Of a stretch of 20,693 bases of DNA, positions 7,024 through 15,373 are shown one piece after another. The position numbers and the translations under genes are program-made. The notes under the pieces are model-generated. The model saw only the letters and a list, made by a program, of their open reading frames with translations, had not been told where the DNA came from and searched no databases. Positions within the stretch are counted from its first letter, which is position 1. Each line of letters starts with the position of its first letter. Source of the DNA: a bacterium (GTDB lineage: Bacteria; Latescibacterota; UBA2968; GCA-2709665); NCBI GenBank assembly GCA_027619145.1, contig JAQCGA010000011.1, forward strand, positions 1-20,693. Direction: 5' to 3'.

Positions 7024-9213
7024 ATGTTGTTGAATCCACTCCCGCTTCAAGAGGCAGGCACGGAAGCCTCCTTCGGCTTTACAGAAGCCGTTACCTCAAA
7101 AAGCACTGGTCCTCCCTTCCGGGAAATCCTCTTCAAAGTGCAACAGCACCTGAATGGTCCCCCGAATCGAAGTGGCCCTGTTCCTGCCGAGCCAGAAACA
7201 GAACCTACTTATCCGTCTCTGGCAACTCTCATTGCAGAAATCCTTGCCGAGAAAGCGCCCCGTCCATCCTCGGAAAAAATAACGGGGGGCGTCGAGGTCT
7301 CGGTTGCGCAACTCCAGGACGAAGGATTCGAAAATTCGACTCTGACCGTTCCTTCGGAATTGCCCTCAACCGAACCCGCAGCAACCGGCCAGGCCTTTCT
7401 ATCCGAAAAACCTGTGGCTCCAATGCCACAAGAAACGGATGCAGCAGAATCGTTTCCAGAAGGCAAAATCCAGCCCGAATCGGATGCAGCTCTCTCTACG
7501 AGCAATGCAAAAACCTTCTCCGAAGCGCTTCCGGTACAGGAAAACGAATTGCCCACAAACACTGCAACAGCAGAAGAATCGCAAAACAATCCAGCAGACG
7601 AGACGTCTGTACCGCTGGCAGAAGCTGAACCGCAGCCTTCTGAGCCCCAGGTACAGCCCCGAACGTCTGGAGTCATATCCACGCCTCCGCAGAATTCATC
7701 CGCAGATGAAAACGAGGTCCAGAACGCAGAAACCGAATTCCAGACACGGCAAAACGTTCAATCCCAACCGGCGCACAACAACCAGCAGGGAGCACCTGCC
7801 GGTTCGGCCGGAGTCACTTATCCACAGAACGCAGCAGCGGATGAAAACGAGTCCCGGAACACAGAAACAGAATTACAAACACGGGAAAACGTTCAATCCC
7901 AACCTGCACACAACAACCAGCAGGTAACATTAGCCGGAACAGCCGGAGTCGCATCCGCGCCTCCGCAGAACGTAGCACCCGAGGAGAACCAAACCCGGAG
8001 CACCGAAAATCAGCGCCGGGAAAACGTTCAATCCCAACCTGCACACAATAACCAGCAGGTAACATTAGCCGGAACGGCCGGAGTAGAAACTCCGCTCCAA
8101 AACACCGCAACAACCGGTGTTAACCCTGCTTCGAAGCAAGACATTCCAGATGCCGGAAATCAGCCTCCGGTCTCGCCACCAGGCACAGAAACGGTTTCTG
8201 CAACCGCTGCGAAGCAGCAACCAGTCATCGCTCCGCCCCCGGGTGAAACACAACCTTCCAGCCGGGGAACGCAACAAGAACCGGTGCATCAGCCGAATGG
8301 CTCCACAACTGGAGTAAACATACCGTCTGCTCCAGCAACAGCTTCTGCCTCGCCCCGGGAAACCGTTCCAGCCAACATGGCCCCGGCTTCGCAAACACCT
8401 GAATCTTCGGATCCTGTCCTCGGAACCGTCCTGCAAAGTGCCGGGGCAAACATCCCCCAACCAACCGCACCCCGCAGGAATCCACCGACTCAGGAACTCC
8501 CGGAAGATATCGAACTTCAGGTACGAGAAACCGCAGTAGGACAAGAACCGGTACGCCGTGCGAGCCTCTCTCGGGAACAGGCCGAAACACAGCCCGATCC
8601 CGAATCCCAGGAAACCCCAGTCGCTTTTCGGGCTGAACCCATACCGCATAGATCAGAATCTTCGCAGGTCCAAACTGCGCAACCCGATATGTCTGCGTCC
8701 GTTCGTCCTGCGCAGGGTTCCACCATAATCAACTCAAACACCGCACCCCGAACGGGAGTCACAGACCAGCCACAGGACCCCCATCAGGTTTCGGATCAGA
8801 TCGTACGCGGTGCACGCATGTTGTCTCGCAACGGAACCACCGAAGTCACCGTCCGTCTCGACCCTCCTGAATTGGGAAGCGTCACCATTCGCCTCCAGAC
8901 CCAGAACAACAGTCTTTCGGGCGAAATCACTGTCGAAAACCGCCAGGTACACGACGTGGTTCGCGGTCGACTGGCCGACCTCCGGGAAGCCCTTTCGAAT
9001 CAGGGAATCCAGGTAGACCGAATCGAAGTTTCCGTAGATGGGCGCGGTGCCTCTGGGCCAGATCGGGACGCATCCAATTCCTTCTTCCGGGAAAATTCGC
9101 AAAGATCTACACCCCAGGACAACCCGGAGCGGCAGCGCCGTTCACCGCAGTGGGAAAACCAGCAGAGACAACGGTCTGCTCCCCAGGAAGGACACGTAGA
9201 TTTCACAGCTTAA
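7024..9213 (+). CDS. fliK: Flagellar hook-length control protein FliK
   Basis: FliK is the secreted molecular ruler that measures the hook and switches FlhB specificity from hook to filament substrates. The 729 residues are mostly a Pro/Gln/Thr/Glu-rich disordered region. The C-terminal hook-length domain (about 590-680) carries the signature EVTVRLDPPELGSVTIRL. A Gln/Arg-rich tail follows. Residues of about 215-360 form a three-copy tandem repeat. The ATG at 7024 has GGAG at 7011-7014 upstream; a TTG at 7009 would add five residues. It is longer than enteric FliK (about 400), though ruler regions vary widely. Its partners FlgD, FlgE and FlhB are all in the window. Confidence 0.92.
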   Translation: MLLNPLPLQEAGTEASFGFTEAVTSKSTGPPFREILFKVQQHLNGPPNRSGPVPAEPETEPTYPSLATLIAEILAEKAPRPSSEKITGGVEVSVAQLQDEGFENSTLTVPSELPSTEPAATGQAFLSEKPVAPMPQETDAAESFPEGKIQPESDAALSTSNAKTFSEALPVQENELPTNTATAEESQNNPADETSVPLAEAEPQPSEPQVQPRTSGVISTPPQNSSADENEVQNAETEFQTRQNVQSQPAHNNQQGAPAGSAGVTYPQNAAADENESRNTETELQTRENVQSQPAHNNQQVTLAGTAGVASAPPQNVAPEENQTRSTENQRRENVQSQPAHNNQQVTLAGTAGVETPLQNTATTGVNPASKQDIPDAGNQPPVSPPGTETVSATAAKQQPVIAPPPGETQPSSRGTQQEPVHQPNGSTTGVNIPSAPATASASPRETVPANMAPASQTPESSDPVLGTVLQSAGANIPQPTAPRRNPPTQELPEDIELQVRETAVGQEPVRRASLSREQAETQPDPESQETPVAFRAEPIPHRSESSQVQTAQPDMSASVRPAQGSTIINSNTAPRTGVTDQPQDPHQVSDQIVRGARMLSRNGTTEVTVRLDPPELGSVTIRLQTQNNSLSGEITVENRQVHDVVRGRLADLREALSNQGIQVDRIEVSVDGRGASGPDRDASNSFFRENSQRSTPQDNPERQRRSPQWENQQRQRSAPQEGHVDFTA
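7684..8103 (+). repeat. 135-nt tandem repeat (45 residues, 3 copies) inside fliK
   Basis: The block AAAACGTTCAATCCCAACC recurs at 7751, 7886 and 8021, exactly 135 bases apart, and encodes NVQSQPAHNNQQ each time. Between copies lie the degenerate elements PQN..A.ENE..NTE and AGTAGV. Copies two and three share more (NNQQVTLAGTAGV) than either shares with copy one. The period is a multiple of three, so changes in copy number would keep the frame and change ruler length in 45-residue steps. Confidence 0.85.
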
Positions 9214-9276
9214 AAATCTTTACCCCTGATGAATCCGCACCATAAGTCTGAACCAAGTAAAGGAGGTGAGAAACAG

Positions 9277-9957
9277 ATGAATGTGATCGATGGCGTAGCC
9301 ACAACCAACCAGAATGCAACAATGACCGACAGCCTGATGAAAAATGAGGACCTGGGCAAGGATGCTTTTCTGAAATTGCTGCTGGTGCAGCTTCAGAATC
9401 AGGACCCGATGGAACCGGTCAAGAACGAGGATTTTATTGCGCAGCTTGCACAATTCAGTTCTCTCGAACAACTCCAAAGCATCAACACTGCGGTTTCTGG
9501 AGACAAGGAAGTCGATGCTACCGCAGGAGTCGAACAGGCCATTATGAGCAACACCGCCATCTCGCTCATGGGCAAACAGGTAGACATCGCCTCCGATTCC
9601 ATAAGTTATACCGGTGGCGACGAAGTGGAAGTGGGATACAACCTGGCTGGCCCAGCCAACCAGGTGGGCATCCAGATCTTCGACCAGAGCGGCAACCTGG
9701 TTCAAACCCTGAGTGCTTCTACCACTGGGAAAAACAGTGGTACCATCACCTGGGACGGCAAAGACGCAGACGGTCGAGATGTTCCGGCCGGAACCTACAA
9801 CATCGTACCTGGTGCCCTCAACGGACAGGGCGGCTCCGTGGGCGTAACCGCTGGCCTGACTGGAACCGTGACCGGCGTCCGCTATGAAAATGGCAAACCC
9901 ATCCTGGTGATGGGCGGCGGAGAAGCGGATCTCTCCGGTGTAGCTCGCGTGTATTAA
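9277..9957 (+). CDS. flgD: Flagellar hook capping protein FlgD
   Basis: FlgD is the scaffold cap needed to polymerise FlgE into the hook. The 226 residues open with the family region LGKDAFLKLLLVQLQNQDPM and FIAQLAQFSSLEQLQSIN. A middle Tudor-like part and an Ig-like domain follow, containing GTITWDGKDADGRDVPAGTYN (about 160-180). A near-consensus AAAGGAGGTGA at 9259-9269 sets the start at ATG 9277; an in-frame ATG at 9229 lacks a ribosome site. Its stop overlaps the ribosome site of the next gene. Confidence 0.96.
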   Translation: MNVIDGVATTNQNATMTDSLMKNEDLGKDAFLKLLLVQLQNQDPMEPVKNEDFIAQLAQFSSLEQLQSINTAVSGDKEVDATAGVEQAIMSNTAISLMGKQVDIASDSISYTGGDEVEVGYNLAGPANQVGIQIFDQSGNLVQTLSASTTGKNSGTITWDGKDADGRDVPAGTYNIVPGALNGQGGSVGVTAGLTGTVTGVRYENGKPILVMGGGEADLSGVARVY

Positions 9958-9969
9958 GGAGAGTACTCC

Positions 9970-10389
9970 ATGAACCGGATTAACCCTCCGGCAGGTCTCC
10001 CCATTGATCCGCACCTGGGGCGTGCGGCTCCAGTTGAGAAATCTGCGCAACAAAACCAGCCCTCAAAAACCGGAAAATCTTCTTTCCAGGAGATCTTCCA
10101 GAAAGAACTGGGACAGGAGCTTCGTTTCTCCGCCCACGCCCAGGACCGGCTCTCTGAACGGGACATCCGGCTCAGCCCGGAAGCCCTGAACAAATTGACC
10201 AGCGCGGTGGACAAAGCCGCCGCAAAAGGTGCTCGGGACGCCCTGGTGTTAATGCCGGGGGCTTCCCGCAAGGAAGATCTGGCACTGGTGGTCAGCGTAA
10301 CCAACCGAACAGTGGTTACAGCCATGGACGGCGAACACATTCGGGAAAATGTTTTTACCAACATTGACAGTGCAATGATCGTCCACTAA
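9970..10389 (+). CDS. Flagellar operon protein of the TIGR02530 type (TapI-like)
   Basis: The 139-residue product matches the small conserved protein found between flgD and flgE in spirochaetes, Firmicutes and others. The N-terminal 40 residues are Pro/Lys/Gln-rich. The conserved core carries FSAHAQDRLSERDIRL, LVVSVTNRTVVTAMDG and FTNIDSAMIV. Its role is not settled; involvement in hook assembly or export has been proposed for relatives. No signal peptide or membrane helix is visible. TAAGGAG at 9955-9961 overlaps the flgD stop and sets the ATG at 9970. The family call is firm, the function is not. Confidence 0.88.
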   Translation: MNRINPPAGLPIDPHLGRAAPVEKSAQQNQPSKTGKSSFQEIFQKELGQELRFSAHAQDRLSERDIRLSPEALNKLTSAVDKAAAKGARDALVLMPGASRKEDLALVVSVTNRTVVTAMDGEHIRENVFTNIDSAMIVH

Positions 10390-10544
10390 AAAGGAGGTTT
10401 TCCAAAGGACGACGCATCCCAAAATGCTTTGAGTTTCGCACATCGAATTCCTTTACCACCCGCGGGCCGGACCTTCAACAGGAGGCCCCGCCGCTGCCGA
10501 CCGACAGACGCAGCGGAAGACCATCTTGAGGAGGCTATCAAAAG
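10390..10544 (+). other. flgE leader with unused Shine-Dalgarno-like sites and a hairpin
   Basis: These 155 bases carry three strong purine runs: AAAAAGGAGG at 10388-10397, GGAGG at 10481-10485 and GAGGAGG at 10528-10534. Only the last stands at a proper distance from a gene start (flgE, 10545). The first is followed by an ATG at 10424 that reads Met-Leu-stop, too far away to be served by it. A hairpin with 7-bp stem CCGCTGC/GCAGCGG spans 10491-10516 just before the true ribosome site. I see no convincing promoter and no gene. A leader controlling hook translation is possible. Confidence 0.4.
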
Positions 10545-12506
10545 ATGGCACTCATCTCTTTGTTCACAGGATTGTCAGGCATCCAGGCGCATCAGACGCG
10601 CACCAACGTGGTTGCCGATAACATTGCAAACATCAATACAGTAGGTTTCAAATCCCGCAGAGCCAACTTCGAGGAACTGCTTGCGCAGACCTCCAAGGAA
10701 GCTACCGGCCCCGAAGGCAACCTGTCGGGAACCAACCCCGTCCAGGCTGGCATCGGTGTTCAGCTCAAAAGCATTGACACCACCTTCACCCAGGGCAGCT
10801 TGCAAATCACCGGCCGAGATACCGACCTGGCCATTGAAGGCGACGGCTTTTTTATTCTAAGCGATGGGGTCAACCGCTTTTACACCCGCGACGGTGCCTT
10901 CACCTTCGACGCGTTAGGCAAGCTCATCAACCCCAGCAACGGGATGGGGGTACAGGGAAATATTGCCGATTCAACCGGCAGATTTGGTGCAACAACCGGT
11001 TTGGAAAACGTGCAGTTGGACCTCAACCGGGAAATTCCCGGCGTGTCCACCACGCGGGTGAACCTGTCTGGAAACATCGATCCCGGACCGGTTTCTGCTC
11101 TCACCACAGGCACAGAATTCGTTACGGCCTCCGTCGTTTCCGGTGGACCGGGTTTTCCCTTTACTCTGGCGACGGAACAGAAACTGGAAATGCGCATCGA
11201 CTCACCAGACGGCCTCACCAGCGGGAGCATTACGGTCCCGGATGCCAGCTACCTGACCCTCGATAGTTTTGTAGATGGCATCAATGCCGCCATTGCCGGG
11301 AATGACCGGCTGGCCGGAAAGGTCATTGCACAACAAGATCCGAACACGCCTGGAAACATACAACTCCGAACCACCGTCGGCGGTACCGGTGTACAGCTTA
11401 CGCTGAATAACGTGGGCACTGGAACCGCCCTGGCCACACTGGGCCTGGGTGCTACCGGATCCAACAGTGCCATTGCCACCACAGGAAGCACGCTCAACAG
11501 CCTGGCGCAGGTGGGCACCGCGCTCAATGCCGGCGATATTTTACGCTTCAGCGGCTCCCGTGCAGACGGCACCTCCTACAACGGAACCTTTACGGCAGCC
11601 GCAGGAAGCACCATCCAGAACTTCCTGGACACGGTGTCTGCCGCCTTCGGCGACAACGTTTCAGGGGGCCTGGACCTGACTGGAAAGATTCAGTTGACAG
11701 ACTCCTCGGGCAATGCCGTGACCGGCTTTACCGTAGACATCACCCTGGACGACCAGGGTGCCGGAAGCGGTCTGGTGGGCGATACAGGCCTGCAACAGCA
11801 CAAAATCAGCACCAATATTTTCGACTCTCAGGGTCGAAGCCACACGATGAACATCAACCTGGCCGAATCTCCGGTCGCCAACAAATGGACCTACACCGTC
11901 AAGATCGACAACCAGACACCCAATACCGGCGGTACGGGTACCGTAACGTTCGACGAAGACGGAAGCATCCGCACGTTTACGCCCACCGAGGGCGAAGGCA
12001 CGTTGCTCCAGTTCACACCCTCCGGCGAAGTGTTGCCCATGAAAATTGACTTTACGGGCCTCACCTCACCAGAACGCGGCATCAACGGCCTCACCCAGTT
12101 CTCTTCGCCCGGTACTGCAGACGTGGTAGACCAGAACGGGCGATCGGCTGGCCGGCTGGATACCATTTTCATCCAGAACAGCGGTGTGGTCGAAGGCCGG
12201 TTCACCAACGGCGAAACCCTCAACCTGGCCCGCGTCAACCTGGCCAACTTCGACAACCCCGGCGGTTTGCTGCGGGTAGGCGGTAACCTCTTCGCAGAAA
12301 CCGAGAACACCGGTCCGCCGCTGATCGAAATTGCCACGGAAACCATCGAGTCGCAAATTGCTGCCGGTTCACTCGAGCTTTCCAACGTGGACCTGGCCCA
12401 GGAATTCACAGACCTGATCATTTCCCAGCGCGGCTTCCAGGCCAATGCCCGGGTCGTGACCACAACAGACCAGATCCTGGCCGAAACCGTCAACCTGAAA
12501 CAGTAA
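10545..12506 (+). CDS. flgE: Flagellar hook protein FlgE
   Basis: FlgE polymerises into the hook. The N-terminal D0/D1 region has the rod/hook signature NVVADNIANINTVGFKSRRA. The C-terminal end (about 600-653) has LELSNVDLAQEFTDLIISQR and the coiled-coil tail. At 653 residues it is well above the enteric length of about 400; the excess lies in a Gly/Thr/Ala-rich central insert (about 180-420) of surface-domain type. Two stretches of it (about 226-308 and 340-415) look like repeats of one fold. There is no cysteine, so spirochaete-style lysinoalanine cross-linking, which needs Cys, is not expected. GAGGAGG at 10528-10534 serves the ATG at 10545. Confidence 0.96.
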   Translation: MALISLFTGLSGIQAHQTRTNVVADNIANINTVGFKSRRANFEELLAQTSKEATGPEGNLSGTNPVQAGIGVQLKSIDTTFTQGSLQITGRDTDLAIEGDGFFILSDGVNRFYTRDGAFTFDALGKLINPSNGMGVQGNIADSTGRFGATTGLENVQLDLNREIPGVSTTRVNLSGNIDPGPVSALTTGTEFVTASVVSGGPGFPFTLATEQKLEMRIDSPDGLTSGSITVPDASYLTLDSFVDGINAAIAGNDRLAGKVIAQQDPNTPGNIQLRTTVGGTGVQLTLNNVGTGTALATLGLGATGSNSAIATTGSTLNSLAQVGTALNAGDILRFSGSRADGTSYNGTFTAAAGSTIQNFLDTVSAAFGDNVSGGLDLTGKIQLTDSSGNAVTGFTVDITLDDQGAGSGLVGDTGLQQHKISTNIFDSQGRSHTMNINLAESPVANKWTYTVKIDNQTPNTGGTGTVTFDEDGSIRTFTPTEGEGTLLQFTPSGEVLPMKIDFTGLTSPERGINGLTQFSSPGTADVVDQNGRSAGRLDTIFIQNSGVVEGRFTNGETLNLARVNLANFDNPGGLLRVGGNLFAETENTGPPLIEIATETIESQIAAGSLELSNVDLAQEFTDLIISQRGFQANARVVTTTDQILAETVNLKQ

Positions 12507-12550
12507 TCCTGGCTTTTTCCCTTGATTGAAAGGGTGCAGAAGGCTTAATA

Positions 12551-12581
12551 TGTGGGGAAGGGCACCTGGACCTTCCCCACA
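12551..12581 (+). terminator. 11-bp hairpin downstream of flgE
   Basis: TGTGGGGAAGG (12551-12561) pairs perfectly with CCTTCCCCACA (12571-12581) across a 9-base loop. No T-run follows directly, so it may be an mRNA-stabilising or processing element, or a weak terminator that lowers expression of flbD and the stators relative to the abundant hook protein. It lies 44 bases after the flgE stop and 42 before flbD. Confidence 0.5.
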
Positions 12582-12623
12582 CCTCACCTCCTGAGTTGGT
12601 TTCTTTACGCAAGGATCGGACCG

Positions 12624-12833
12624 ATGATCAAAATTACCCGGCTGAACAATACCGTCCTCACGATCAACGCCGATATGATCGAATTCCTGGAAACCACCCC
12701 AGACACCATTATTACCCTCACCGATGGCCGGAAAGTTGTTGCAAAAGAATCTGTAGACGAATTAATTGAACGCGTGGTGGAATACAAAAGACGTTTGCTT
12801 TCTCCACTGCCAGAAGTACAGAAGCCATCTTGA
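12624..12833 (+). CDS. flbD: FlbD family flagellar protein
   Basis: The 69-residue product is the small FlbD (Pfam FlbD) protein that sits between flgE and motA in spirochaetes and Firmicutes, unrelated to Caulobacter FlbD. It shows the family pattern MIKITRLNNTVLTINADMIE, TTPDTIITLTDGRKV and ESVDELIERVVEYKR. The biochemical role is unknown. The ATG at 12624 is preferred because the family begins MI.(V/I)TRLN and AAGGA at 12611-12615 lies upstream. It precedes motA by 55 bases. Confidence 0.93.
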   Translation: MIKITRLNNTVLTINADMIEFLETTPDTIITLTDGRKVVAKESVDELIERVVEYKRRLLSPLPEVQKPS

Positions 12834-12888
12834 ATAATCCTGTTGAACCATCCGCAAGAGCTGTTGATCCAGCAGGCAGAGGAAAATC

Positions 12889-13662
12889 ATGGACATTACC
12901 ACAATTGTAGGACTGATCGCCGGTTTTACCCTGATTATTATGGGCATTTTTAACGGGGGTGAACTCAGCTCATTCATGGACTCCGGTTCGTTCATGATCA
13001 CCATTGGAGGCAGCCTTTCTGCCACCCTGGTCAACTTCCCTCTCGCAAATATCGTAAGCATCCTGAGTGTGATGAAAAAGGCTTTTTTTTATAAGAGCAT
13101 CCAGCCCACCGAACTGATCGAAAAAATCGTTGGCTTTGCTGAAACCGCCCGGCGAGAAGGCATCCTGGCCCTGGAACAGGCCGTGCAGGAAGTGGATGAT
13201 TCCTTTATGGCTGCGGGCATCCGATTGGCAGTAGACGGCACCGAACCAGAACTCATCCAGACCATTCTCGAAACCGAGCTTTCGTTTGTGGAAGAACGGC
13301 ATAAAGCCGGTGCCAGCATTTTTGAGTATATGGGCAACGCAGGACCGGCCTTCGGCATGGTTGGCACCCTGATCGGGTTGGTGATTATGCTCTCGAACCT
13401 GGACGACCCGTCTGCCATTGGCCCGGGTATGGCCCTGGCGCTGATCACCACACTGTACGGCGCAGTTTTTGCCAACCTCATCTGTATTCCCATTGGGGGC
13501 AAACTCAAAGTGCGCTCCGCCGAAGAAGCCCTGCAAAAACGTATGATCATGGAAGGCATTATGTCCATCCAGTCCGGAGACAACCCCCGCATTGTGGAAC
13601 AGAAACTCAACGTATTCATTGCACCCAACCTCCGTAGCGTCTCCGAGGAGGAAGAGGGCTAA
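12889..13662 (+). CDS. motA: Flagellar stator protein MotA
   Basis: MotA is the inner-membrane ring of the proton- or sodium-driven stator (MotA5B2). The 257 residues show four membrane helices: about 3-20, 30-50, 145-170 and 180-205. A large cytoplasmic loop (about 60-140) carries charged residues including AETARREGILALE, expected to touch FliG. The proline-containing helix NAGPAFGMVGTLIGLVIMLSNL is conserved. A GAGGAGG run at the end of the gene serves the following motB, whose ATG is 3 bases after the stop. The helices are of normal length and intact. Confidence 0.97.
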   Translation: MDITTIVGLIAGFTLIIMGIFNGGELSSFMDSGSFMITIGGSLSATLVNFPLANIVSILSVMKKAFFYKSIQPTELIEKIVGFAETARREGILALEQAVQEVDDSFMAAGIRLAVDGTEPELIQTILETELSFVEERHKAGASIFEYMGNAGPAFGMVGTLIGLVIMLSNLDDPSAIGPGMALALITTLYGAVFANLICIPIGGKLKVRSAEEALQKRMIMEGIMSIQSGDNPRIVEQKLNVFIAPNLRSVSEEEEG

Positions 13663-13665
13663 GTT

Positions 13666-14475
13666 ATGGCAATGATTAATGAAGACGAATGTCCCAAAGG
13701 CCTGCCCGGTTGGCTGGCCACCTTTGGCGATCTGATGTCTCTTTTGCTTACCTTCTTCGTGCTTCTGCTCTCCTTCTCGTCCATGGAAGAGGTCAAATTT
13801 AACCACGCCATGGGGTCGCTTCGTGGTTCGCTGGGCGTTTTTCAATCCGAACCCGAAATGAGCCAGCCCATCAGAGTGTCCATGCCCTTAGTACGCGGCA
13901 GCGTGCGCCAGTCCAACAACATTCGTAAAGCCGCCGAAGCTCTCGAAAAATCTCTCTCAGACGAAGGTCTGGAAGGAGACGTTTCCCTCGAAGGCACCGC
14001 TTCGGGCCTGGTCATCCGTATCCAGGCACCCGTGGTTTACGACTCGGGCAGCGCCGCCCTTCGGGAAGAAATTCAGACCATCTTCTACCGCATTGGCGAT
14101 CTCTTGCAACAATTGCCCAATGAGGTTGTGGTCCAGGGCCATACAGACGATACGCCCATCAGTAGCGCCTTCCCTTCCAACTGGGAACTTTCATTCCAGC
14201 GTGCAGTCAACGCGGCCCGCTTTTTCATCACCGAGTGCGGCATCCATCCCCGGCGTATTGCCACGGAAGGCTTTGGAGAATACCGCCCTCTGGTACCCAA
14301 TACCACCGAAGAAAACCGACGAAAAAACCGCAGGATCGAAATTCATATCCTCTACGCCGGGGAAACGGACGGAAACCTGAAAATCATTTCCGATGCGTTC
14401 AAAAACTTTGGAATGGAAGGCCAGCGAGATGATGGTGCCCCCATCTACCAGCCACGAAGAGGACGGGGTCGTTGA
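13666..14475 (+). CDS. motB: Flagellar stator protein MotB (first copy)
   Basis: MotB is the peptidoglycan-anchored plug of the stator. The 269 residues have one membrane helix (about 17-38) with the ion-binding Asp22 in FGDLMSLLLTFFVLLLSFS, a plug/linker (about 45-130) and a C-terminal OmpA-like domain. That domain contains VVQGHTDDTPIS, SNWELSFQRAVNAARFF and PLVPNTTEENRRKNRRIEI. All hallmark residues are present. It is followed 55 bases later by a paralogue (14531-15313). The ion (H+ or Na+) cannot be told from this sequence. Confidence 0.95.
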   Translation: MAMINEDECPKGLPGWLATFGDLMSLLLTFFVLLLSFSSMEEVKFNHAMGSLRGSLGVFQSEPEMSQPIRVSMPLVRGSVRQSNNIRKAAEALEKSLSDEGLEGDVSLEGTASGLVIRIQAPVVYDSGSAALREEIQTIFYRIGDLLQQLPNEVVVQGHTDDTPISSAFPSNWELSFQRAVNAARFFITECGIHPRRIATEGFGEYRPLVPNTTEENRRKNRRIEIHILYAGETDGNLKIISDAFKNFGMEGQRDDGAPIYQPRRGRGR

Positions 14476-14530
14476 AAAGTTTATTGGACCGCTGCTTTTT
14501 GCCGTTTACTGCCTGTACAGGGGTTGACCC

Positions 14531-15313
14531 ATGGCAAAAATGATCAAAGAAGAAGATTGCCCGAAGGGCTTACCTGGTTGGCTGGCCACTTTTGGTGACT
14601 TGATGTCCCTGCTGCTCACCTTCTTCGTGCTCCTGCTCTCCTTCTCTACAACGACTGTCACCCAGCTCAACAGCGCCATGGGTGCCTTGCAAGGTGCCCT
14701 GGGTATGCTTTCAGGGGAACCGGAACTGAGCCTGCCCATCCGACAATCCTTGCCCCGCACCGAAGGAAATCTCTCACAGGCAGAGGTCATTGCCAAAGCC
14801 GCCTCCGAAATGGAAGAAGCCGTAGAAGAGGCCGGTCTCCAGGGCGATGTGATGCTCGAAGAATCCTCTACTGGCATCGTCATTCGGGTGGATAACAAGC
14901 TCTTTTTTGGTACAGGAGAGTCAGATCTCAAGCCCAGCGCCCTGTCTGTCCTGGACAAATTGGCGAAGATTTTAAAACCGCTGCCCAACCAGGTCAACGT
15001 GCAAGGGCATTCAGACAACCAGTCCATCAATACCGAGCAATATGCCTCGAACTGGGAACTCTCGGGCATGCGTGCCCTCCAGGTGGCCCGCCACTTCATC
15101 CAGAAGGGCAATATTTCGCCAGACCGGATCTGGATTACCGGCTACAGCCAGTACCGCCCTCTGGTGCCCAATACCACCGAAGAAAACCGGCGCAAAAACC
15201 GCCGAGTAGAAATCCATATTCTCTACAAAGACAACAGCGATGTCCCGCCCGGAAAAGTCTACAATTCGCTTGAAGAAAAAGGGATTCAGGTACAGGGTAG
15301 AGGCCAGGACTGA
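14531..15313 (+). CDS. Second MotB paralogue (tandem copy)
   Basis: The 260-residue product has the same build as its neighbour: a membrane helix with Asp23 in FGDLMSLLLTFFVLLLSFS, a linker and an OmpA-like domain with SNWELSGMRALQVARHFI and PLVPNTTEENRRKNRRVEI. In the peptidoglycan site GHTDD becomes GHSDN. The linker and plug are diverged (SGEPELSLPIRQSLP against the first copy). It occupies the place of fliL and fliM in related clusters. It may form a heterodimer with MotB or an alternative stator with the single MotA; both are inference. AGGGG-type purines before ATG 14531 serve as the ribosome site. Confidence 0.93.
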   Translation: MAKMIKEEDCPKGLPGWLATFGDLMSLLLTFFVLLLSFSTTTVTQLNSAMGALQGALGMLSGEPELSLPIRQSLPRTEGNLSQAEVIAKAASEMEEAVEEAGLQGDVMLEESSTGIVIRVDNKLFFGTGESDLKPSALSVLDKLAKILKPLPNQVNVQGHSDNQSINTEQYASNWELSGMRALQVARHFIQKGNISPDRIWITGYSQYRPLVPNTTEENRRKNRRVEIHILYKDNSDVPPGKVYNSLEEKGIQVQGRGQD

Positions 15314-15373
15314 TCCCACACCCCATCTCGCTTTCCACCTCCGCGTCCACAGTTTCACGAACAGGATTCTCCC

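Noticed and set aside
7684..8103. CRISPR-like array
   Set aside because: The repeats are 135 nt apart, imperfect, coding and in frame with fliK.
10429..10644. Possible small gene just before flgE
   Set aside because: TTG start far from the AAGGAGG, and the frame runs into flgE in the wrong phase; looks like a chance open frame.
10545..12506. Spirochaete-type self-cross-linked hook
   Set aside because: Lysinoalanine cross-links need a cysteine and the translated FlgE has none.
12510..12525. TGGC..TTGA resembling a -24/-12 site after flgE
   Set aside because: The -12 GC is replaced by GA and the spacing is wrong.
12598..12610. Possible sigma-54 promoter before flbD
   Set aside because: GG and GC are only 9 bases apart instead of 10 and the flanking bases do not match the consensus.
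12620..12645. GCCGATA resembling the -10 of a sigma-28 promoter
   Set aside because: It lies inside flbD and has no TAAA box 15-16 bases upstream. I found no good sigma-28 promoter anywhere in the window.
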